Assembly: GCA_034509755.1 (NCBI GenBank)
Contig: CM067548.1
Span: forward strand, 8,577,188-8,641,187
Origin: Anisodus tanguticus
Lineage: Eukaryota > Streptophyta > Magnoliopsida > Solanales > Solanaceae
DNA: 64,000 nt
Reading direction: 5' to 3'
Numbering within the stretch: the first letter of the stretch is position 1; the number at the start of each line of letters is the position of its first letter. The translations under genes and the position numbers were made by a program. The notes under the pieces were generated by a model, which saw only the letters and a list, made by a program, of their open reading frames with translations, was not told the origin of the DNA and made no database searches. Of the stretch, positions 57,347 to 64,000 are shown one piece after another.

Positions 57347-59677
57347 TGTAACACCCCGTACTTTCGGATAACGGTTGAATGCATAAACATAGACAAATAG
57401 ACCGGACCTCGGGAAGATCATGTTGTACTTACGTATACTAATAAGAAAATTGGTATATATAAGGATGTGGTCCTGAAATAATTTTGGATTTAATAAGTGT
57501 GTCGACGGGGAGAAATAATAATAATTGTGTATCCCCGAAGAGATTATAGACTAGTATTATATTACCAGAATTATGACATTAGGTATGAGAGGATTTTATG
57601 AGTCGCCGGGACTTAAGTGATTTGAGATCGGGAATTTAATTGTGTGTATAATTAATTAATTATGGGATTAATTAATTAAAGAGGGGACAATATATAGTGG
57701 GATTTTGTATGTGTGCTCTTATAACCGATTTGGGGTGACTAAGCCCCAAATCAGTCGACCGATTCTCTCTTCTCTATAATGTGCAACCATCAGTTCTCCA
57801 AGTTCTCTTCAATCCTACCATAGAAAAGCTTGCCACACTTCCATTAGAAGGGATGAGTTCCTGTTAGTAATCGCTGAAATTCCTGACCAAAAAGGGGGAA
57901 ACCATGGCGTTTTAGACCTGGATTCCAGCAAAAAAAATCAAGTCCTTAGACTAGCCTACACATTTCAAAGTCAGGCAAGGGACCCAAAATTTTTGAAGAA
58001 GTTCTGGGAATCATTTTTGGGGGTCCTGTTTCTGCGGTTTTTGCTTGTCGGAAGCTGTCTCGAGCAAAAGGTTTTTCAATGATTCTCGTCGCTGTGTTTA
58101 AAAGAGGTAATCTTCCTTGTTCTTAAAGTTTATACAATTTCTGAATTCGATTCTTACCACTAGTTCTAGGACGATTGTCGAAAAATGCTAAATTTGGGTT
58201 AGGTGTTGTCAAGACCGCCGTAATTATAAGTTACTGAGATTGTATGTGAAATTGTGATACTATTTTGGAGATTGTAGCTGTAAAAAGGAATGATTAAGAG
58301 GATTGGGTGTTTCGCTACTTACATAAGTTTCGATATAGAGGGAATATAGGTTATACGCGTTCAAAGTATTTGTTAGAATGTCCCTAAGAATCTGGTTCTG
58401 ATATTTTGAGTCGATTATGATTTAAATCATCCATATGATGTAGATAATCATTCATAGAGCTTACAAGGACCCTCGGAACTTAGATAAATTCGACAACAAG
58501 GTATGCAAGGCTCCTTAATTCTTTTGCATAATTCTATGTGCGAAACATAACCATCATGTTGCTACATAGTTACTCTACTCTTAGTAGTTGAGAATGATCA
58601 TGTTATTAACTCATGTTATAAAGCCTGTTTAAAAATATTTCTAAGTCCTTATTGAGGCATACGAAAAAGAGATTGATATTCATAATGTTAGCCAAAGATT
58701 CAAGGATATTGGGCCAGGATGTGTTGTTGTCATTCATGCATTCTCATTTGCATTACATTCATATATTACCCTGGACCACTTGTGCTATGCATATTATTAT
58801 ATGGTAAATATTATATATATATATATGTATGGGAATTGGGAAAAGGGAAAGGCGTTATATACGCACACCACCTACAGCTGGTACAGACTATAACAAAAGA
58901 GCCCTAAGAGGCCAATATGATGTGATGATGTGATGTGATATGATGTGCTGATGTGATGCCTATATGGCTTGTTGGGACGGGTTGCACAATCCGCAACACT
59001 AACATATATTGGGACGGGTTTCACGATCCGCAACACTAACATATATATGATATATATATATACCGCAATTGCATCATGCATACATTTATTAACCATCATA
59101 TGGTATGATGCCCACATAGGCTGTTATGGTAAGGAAGATGCCCGAAGAGGCTGATATATATGTATACTATATTGTGCATAACATTTAGGCATGTGTGACT
59201 GGGCCCTCAGAGGCATTTACTGATGTCCAGATGTTTCTATTTCAGACTATGATATGTCTCTGCTATGTTATCTCTTATGCCTGACATACTCAGTACATCA
59301 GTCGTACTGACGCCCCTTTTGTCGGGGGACGCTGTGTTTTATGCCCGTAGGTTCATATTGAGAGGGTGATAGTTCACACTAGTAGGTTGCTGGTTCAGCT
59401 GGTGTCCAGAGCACTCTATTTGTTTCGGAGTCGCGATTTGGTCGTGGTATGTTCTTCTCTGTAGAGGCTTGTAGATAGGTTTCCTGAGGTTAGTTGTCGT
59501 GTATGGCCTTGCCGGCCCTGGTATATAAATGTGTAAATTGGGGCTTTTGGGTTAAAACTTTATTTTTTCTATTACGGCTCAGTCTGTGTTAAATATGTTT
59601 AAGGGTGGAGTGTAAATGTGGCACCCGATGGGTAGGGTCCGGGTGCCCGTTGCGGCCCTCCGGTTTGGGTCATGTCA
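57347..59677 (+). repeat. 5' LTR of the chromovirus-type element
   Basis: 2331 bp, TGTAACACCCCGTACTTTCG to TTTGGGTCATGTCA. It contains TATATATATATGTATG (58813) and the TGATGTGATGTGATATGATG microsatellite near 58930. Its first 650 bp match the sequence from 63010. Confidence 0.85.
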
Positions 59678-59681
59678 AACT

Positions 59682-59693
59682 TGATATCAAAGC
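59682..59693 (+). other. Primer binding site (initiator-Met-like)
   Basis: TGATATCAAAGC two to four bases after the LTR is two changes from TGGTATCAGAGC. Confidence 0.7.
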
Positions 59694-60006
59694 ATGTCTG
59701 TCCTAGAAAGTCTGTAAGTTGTGTCTAGTAGAGTCTTGATTATGGGTGTGTTGCGCGCCACACTTATAAAGAAGAGGCTACAGGGCATTTAGAGCTGTTT
59801 CCATTCTTTTATAATCTAGATCATTCGATAGAGCTGAGTCATGAGAGTATTGGTTCCTAATCAATTTTCTCATTTGAACTGTAGTAACGTCTACAATCAG
59901 AAGCACCTCAGATAATGAGGATGTGGGTACTGTTGCAAGATAAGATGTTAGACGAATACCACCCGCCGGTACGGGTCGGAGGGTTACAAAAATTGAAAGA
60001 AGAGAG

Positions 60007-60306
60007 GTGAGTTATACCATGGACTCAGATCCATCAGAAATCCTGGAGTCTAAAGAGGAGGATCCATCAGAAGATCCCTATGAGTCACCCTCTCGAACAC
60101 CCTTGGTTCTTCCAGCAGAAAGTGGGGTGGGGGGAGTTCCGGCTTCACCAAGGACCTTAGTATCAGTGTCGGGCCCCACTGACCATGGGGTGGATGGAAC
60201 AGCTCAGGGACGAGTACAATTGGATTTTCCTCAGGTATCATGCCACGACCGGGGATGCTTGTCGCTTGATAACCCCGACCCTTCTGAGATCCCGGGTAGT
60301 CCTTAA
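60007..60306 (+). CDS. Unrecognised small acidic ORF inside the LTR element
   Basis: A 99-codon ORF from ATG 60007 to TAA 60304-60306. The product is acidic and Ser/Pro-rich, with a repeated DPSE motif (DSDPSEILES, EDPSEDPYE, PDPSEIPGSP), and no domain I recognise. It occupies the position of gag but has none of its features. The start region (GAGAGGTGAGTTATACCATG) offers a second ATG at 60019. It could be a remnant of a gag leader, an accessory ORF or chance; I do not assign a function. Confidence 0.35.
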   Translation: MSYTMDSDPSEILESKEEDPSEDPYESPSRTPLVLPAESGVGGVPASPRTLVSVSGPTDHGVDGTAQGRVQLDFPQVSCHDRGCLSLDNPDPSEIPGSP

Positions 60307-62330
60307 TCATGGGGGTCTGTTAATCAGGGTTCGTCGACCCATGTTATTGGATACGCGTTGAAGGGAGAAAGAAGGCAGGCCAGGATAAGGCGAGTGGGTA
60401 GTAAGGATAAGAGAACTCCACTTCGAAGTGTGTCGGACCGAGGGTCATATATAGGGCCAAGGTAGGACAGTGTAGAGATAAATTTATTTAGACCTATAGG
60501 TCTTGTCATCAAAGGCTGAACTTAGTTTCCTCGGTATAAGAATATGATATTTTATGTTTGATCTTGGTTAGATTATGTGGTATAAGTGATGGTTGTGAAT
60601 TATGAATATTATTTAAATACTTCTTCTTAAGACTATTTTGAGTCTGTTTTGCTAATTCATGGGATTTGGTATCTGTTGTAACCTGGTTCAAATATGTTGT
60701 AGTTTAGGTTGTCTGTCTTAGAACCTTACTTATATTTATGAATGAAATGTCCTCTGTATGTATTAATACGATCTTGCCTTTTTTAATGCTTGGGTATTCA
60801 TACTAAAACTATTAGTTGAAAGAGTAACTGCTTAACTCAGCTTCTGATTGGGTGGAGGCCTAGTATTTGAATCACTTTAGTCAATTCTTATTTAATTAAA
60901 TTTGGAAGTTGTGAGTTGCCTATGTTTTGTTGTCCTGTTTGAGAAACAAGTGAGTTGTGTCATGTCTACTTGATTGGCCCTTCTTTGGAATTTGTAGTAG
61001 TTGGTATATAGACTAGTTGTGCTTGAAATAGTGTTAATATAATAATTTGGGAGCTTGTTAAATTAGATAAAACTAACTTAATTTGACACATGTTGATTAA
61101 AATGTTGTGATAGTATGAACTGGCATGTGTAGCTAAAATTAGGCTTGGTGTGCCAATTTCATAATTGTACATGGACAATATCAGTTAATTTCATACCTAG
61201 ATATTGTTAACTTCAGGGTGGTGCAAGCATATATGATTGTTTCGATTGACCAAGGTAAGATATTCCTAACCTGCTTGATGAAGAACTAATTTTAGTTATG
61301 TAAGGTCTGTTTGAATTCATATGAGGACCAATGTACATGTTCATGGTCTGTTTTAACTGTGTGTGGATTTCCAAGTCTTAATAGTTGTCTAGAAGCATGT
61401 GTTAATAATTTGGAAAGATATTTAAGCTATTGACTGCCTTAAATAAAAAAAAACCAGACAGGTTAGGTGTGTATCTGTTGTGTCTATGTTATCTTAACTT
61501 GGATTTTATGTGGTCTGAACTTTGAATAATGTTTTGTGCTAAGTTGAGAACCATATGAATTGATGACATGATTCCAGGGTCAGATGTTGACTTTGTGATC
61601 TAGCTAAAGCATGTATAGTTGCTTGTTTACTATTTGCTGTTACCTGTTGTCTTGATGCCTTGAGCTGCAGTAGATTGGGTAAAGTTGTTGTTGCCTTTGA
61701 GATAAATTGTGGTTATGTATTATTGTTATTTTGCTGCACATATAGCCTTGTAGGACTGCCCTGGTGTGCTGAAAAAGTTGCTGATCTGTTGTGCTATGGT
61801 GTAAATAATTGCTACACCTTAGGTTGAAATAAGTTACATGTCCTAAGACAACTGTGAGGCTTAGAGATTGCTGTACCTTAGCTAATGACACTTTATTTGA
61901 TGTGAGTCATATATGATGTATTTGAGTTATGTAGAAATCCAGATATCAACTCAAGTGTCTCTGTTTTGTCTCTGCTGAAAAATCTGTGCTAAGGGTCATA
62001 TTTGTGCTTTGTTAGAAACTCAGTGGCCATCTAGTTTTTCCCCCCAATCAAATTTATAAACAAGACTTGGGGTATGTGTTATATTGATGAGATAAGCATA
62101 CTTACTTTAGGTAATATATCTTGTAGTGATTGTTTTGAAGTGTCATATTTATTATAACCTTATTTGTAACCTTGGTTAACTATGTATATGTTTGGTCTAA
62201 TCTGAAATTTGAATCTAGTCCTTGTGTCTCAAGACTAATATAGACCATTAGAAATCTGCTTCCTTGTTGGGACTTGGCACTGTTTGTTGAACTGGTTCCT
62301 GGGTATATCTGTTATTATTCTGATGCAATT
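60307..62330. other. Non-coding internal region of the LTR element
   Basis: AT-rich, T-rich on the plus strand, with no ORF over 85 codons that shows a domain. Probably replaced the pol gene in this derivative. Confidence 0.5.
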
Positions 62331-62334
62331 AGTT

Positions 62335-62450
62335 ACCAAAGTGGCTGTTGTTCTGGTTGTTGTTTTGGTTGTTGTTCTGGCTGTTGTTTGAGGTCACTGG
62401 CTGCTGTTATTGGGCTGCTGTTTTTGTTGTCACTAGCTACTGTTATCACT
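62335..62450 (+). repeat. TTG-rich imperfect repeat
   Basis: Repeated units like GGTTGTTGTTTT, GGCTGTTGTT and GGCTGCTG give a Cys/Gly-rich frame that I take as low complexity. Confidence 0.65.
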
Positions 62451-62996
62451 GATGTACTTGATAAGGGATTGTGCCCATGTTTAACCACATGCTGCTGGCC
62501 TCAGGTTGTGACAAACTTGTAGTTGCTACACAACAACTTAATCCAGTACCATGTTGTTACATGATGTCTCACTCATTTGAAAAGCATCAGTCTACTGTTA
62601 ATACTATGATGCATATAGGACTTTAAAATAAAATGTGACTGTTTGAATATAAAAGAATGCATGAGATATACTACAAACCTAGGCAAGAATCCGTCAACCC
62701 ATTAACTTGAGTTTATGTGTTTGATTTCTATTATATGTGGGGTTATACATGTAATTGGTCTAGAACTTGAGTGTATCTTTTGGAAATTATCATAGTTTGA
62801 TATTTTTTTTAAATCCCCGTTCTTGACAAATGATAGGTATTATAAGTATGTAGCGACTTTGATTGCCTAGAGTTGGTTCGAGTTGGTTAGGATTTTTATT
62901 GTCATAAGTGGCTAAGCGATGAAGATCATCGGTGTGTTCATTTCATTGTGACAAGGACTAGAAGCGTCACACTAACATTCGAGGATGAATGTTTCT

Positions 62997-63009
62997 AAGG
63001 GGGAGATAA
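62997..63009 (+). other. Polypurine tract
   Basis: AAGGGGGAGATAA immediately before the 3' LTR, the usual start site for plus-strand DNA synthesis. Confidence 0.8.
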
Positions 63010-64000
63010 TGTAACACCCCGTACTTTCGGGTAACGGTTGAATGCATAAACATAGGCAAGTAGATCGGACCTCGGGAAGTTCATGTTGTACTTACGTATA
63101 CTAATAAGAAAATTGGTATATGTAAGGACGTTGTCCTGAAATAATTTTGGATTTAATAAGTGTGTCGACGGGGAGCAATAATAATAATTGTGTATCCCCG
63201 AAGAGATTATAGACTAGTATTATATTACCAGAATTATGACATTAGGTATGAGAGGATTTTATGAGTCGCCGGGACTTAAGTGATTTGAGATCAGGAATTT
63301 AATTATGTGTATAATTAATTAATTATGGGATTAATTAATTAAAGAAGGGACAATATATAGTGGGATTTTGTACGTGTGCTCTTATAACCGATTTGGGGTG
63401 AATAAGCCCCAAATCAGTCAACCGAATCTCTCTTCTCTATAATGTGCAACCATCAGTTCACCAAGCTCTCTTCAATCCTACCATAGAAAAGCTTGCCACA
63501 CTTTCATTAGAAGGGATGAGTTCCTGTTAGTAATCGCTGAAATTCCTGACCAAAAAGGAGGGGGGGGGGGGGGGGTTTCGTAAGCCTTCACACAACCAAA
63601 AAAGGGGAAACCATGGCATTTTAGACCTGGATTCCGGCAAAAAAAAATCATGTCCTTAGAGTAGCCTACACATTTCGAAGTCAGGCAAAGGACCCAGAAT
63701 TTTTGAAGAAGTTCTGGGAATCGTTTCTGCGGTTTCTGCTTGTCGGAAGCTGTCTCGAGCAAAAAGATTTTTCAACGATTCTCGTCGTTGTGTTTAAAAG
63801 AGGTAATCTTCCTTGTTCTTAAAGTTTATACAATTTCTGAATTCGATTCTTACCACTAGTTCTAGGACAATTGTCGAAAAATGCTAAATTTGAGTTGGGT
63901 GTTGTCGGGACTGCCGTTATTATAAGTTACTGAGATTGTATGTGAAATCGTGGTACTGTTTTGGAGATTGTAGCAGTAAAAAGGAAGGATTAAGAGGATT
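63010..64000 (+). repeat. 3' LTR (partial) of the chromovirus-type element
   Basis: Matches 57347 onward with scattered substitutions. Relative to the 5' LTR it has an insertion with a run of 16 G (63560-63575) and TTTCGTAAGCC after it, and it lacks TTTTTGGGGGTCCTG found near 58014. Confidence 0.88.

Larger units (their letters stand above)
57347..64000 (+). mobile_element. Non-autonomous chromovirus-type (Tekay-like) LTR element, runs off the window
   Basis: The 5' LTR (57347-59677), PBS (59682-59693), 3332-bp internal region and polypurine tract (62997-63009) are complete. The 3' LTR starts at 63010 and is cut by the window edge. The internal region has no protease, RT, integrase or chromodomain, so it is a LARD-like derivative. 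The TTCGAGGATGAATGTTTCTA and AGGGGGAGATAA context before the 3' LTR is that of Tekay/Del chromoviruses as I know them. Confidence 0.85.

Noticed and set aside
58720..59154. Small ORFs in the long LTR
   Set aside because: LTR sequence with microsatellites; frames are not matched by any domain.
62274..62522. 82-codon ORF with GCCSGCCFGCC repeats
   Set aside because: Produced by TTG-rich simple repeat inside the LTR element; no signal of a real cysteine-rich peptide beyond the repeat.

Overview
This is a plant nuclear window, almost certainly from a nightshade-family (Solanaceae) genome. That attribution is an inference from the repeat families: TS/SolS-like SINEs, chromovirus LTRs opening TGTAACACCCCGTAC, and short-LTR copia elements. 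It is AT-rich, intron-bearing and dominated by transposable elements. I see no rRNA, tRNA, CRISPR array or bacterial-type operon.

The only cellular gene I can support is a plant glycoside hydrolase family 1 beta-glucosidase of the BGLU11-like type on the + strand. Ten exons (6465 to 42159) join in frame through canonical GT-AG introns into 427 codons plus a stop. Both catalytic glutamates are present and I find no internal stop. The first exons, about 80-90 residues, are not in the window. About 1.28 kb of coding sequence is spread over 35.7 kb because three introns are filled with transposons.

Layout: 1-6400 holds nested Stowaway-like MITEs, a copia pol fragment, gypsy LTR fragments and a broken L1-type LINE. 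Introns of 15.7, 9.9 and 7.2 kb then carry: a 910-bp Mutator-type MITE; a SINE; an RTE LINE split by copia copy A; an old copia (TSD GGTAC) containing a Tourist-like MITE and copia copy B; copia copy C; a pogo/Lemi1-type DNA transposon with a nearly intact transposase; a MITE split by copia copy D; and a complete TRIM. Downstream of the gene lie an L1 LINE split by copia copy E (a different family), a second L1 LINE split by a 1009-bp solo LTR, LTR-like fragments, and a large non-autonomous chromovirus-type element (57347 to beyond the right edge).

Copies A-D belong to one copia family (LTR about 300 bp, TGTTAAA...TTTCA). Comparing them gives the most interesting observations. Each LTR tip carries a hairpin whose sequence differs between copies while base pairing is kept. 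The pol stop codon is supplied by the first bases of the 3' LTR. Two independent insertions share the same gag stop codon. The sense-oriented copy B has lost almost all of its 3' LTR but keeps its target duplication.
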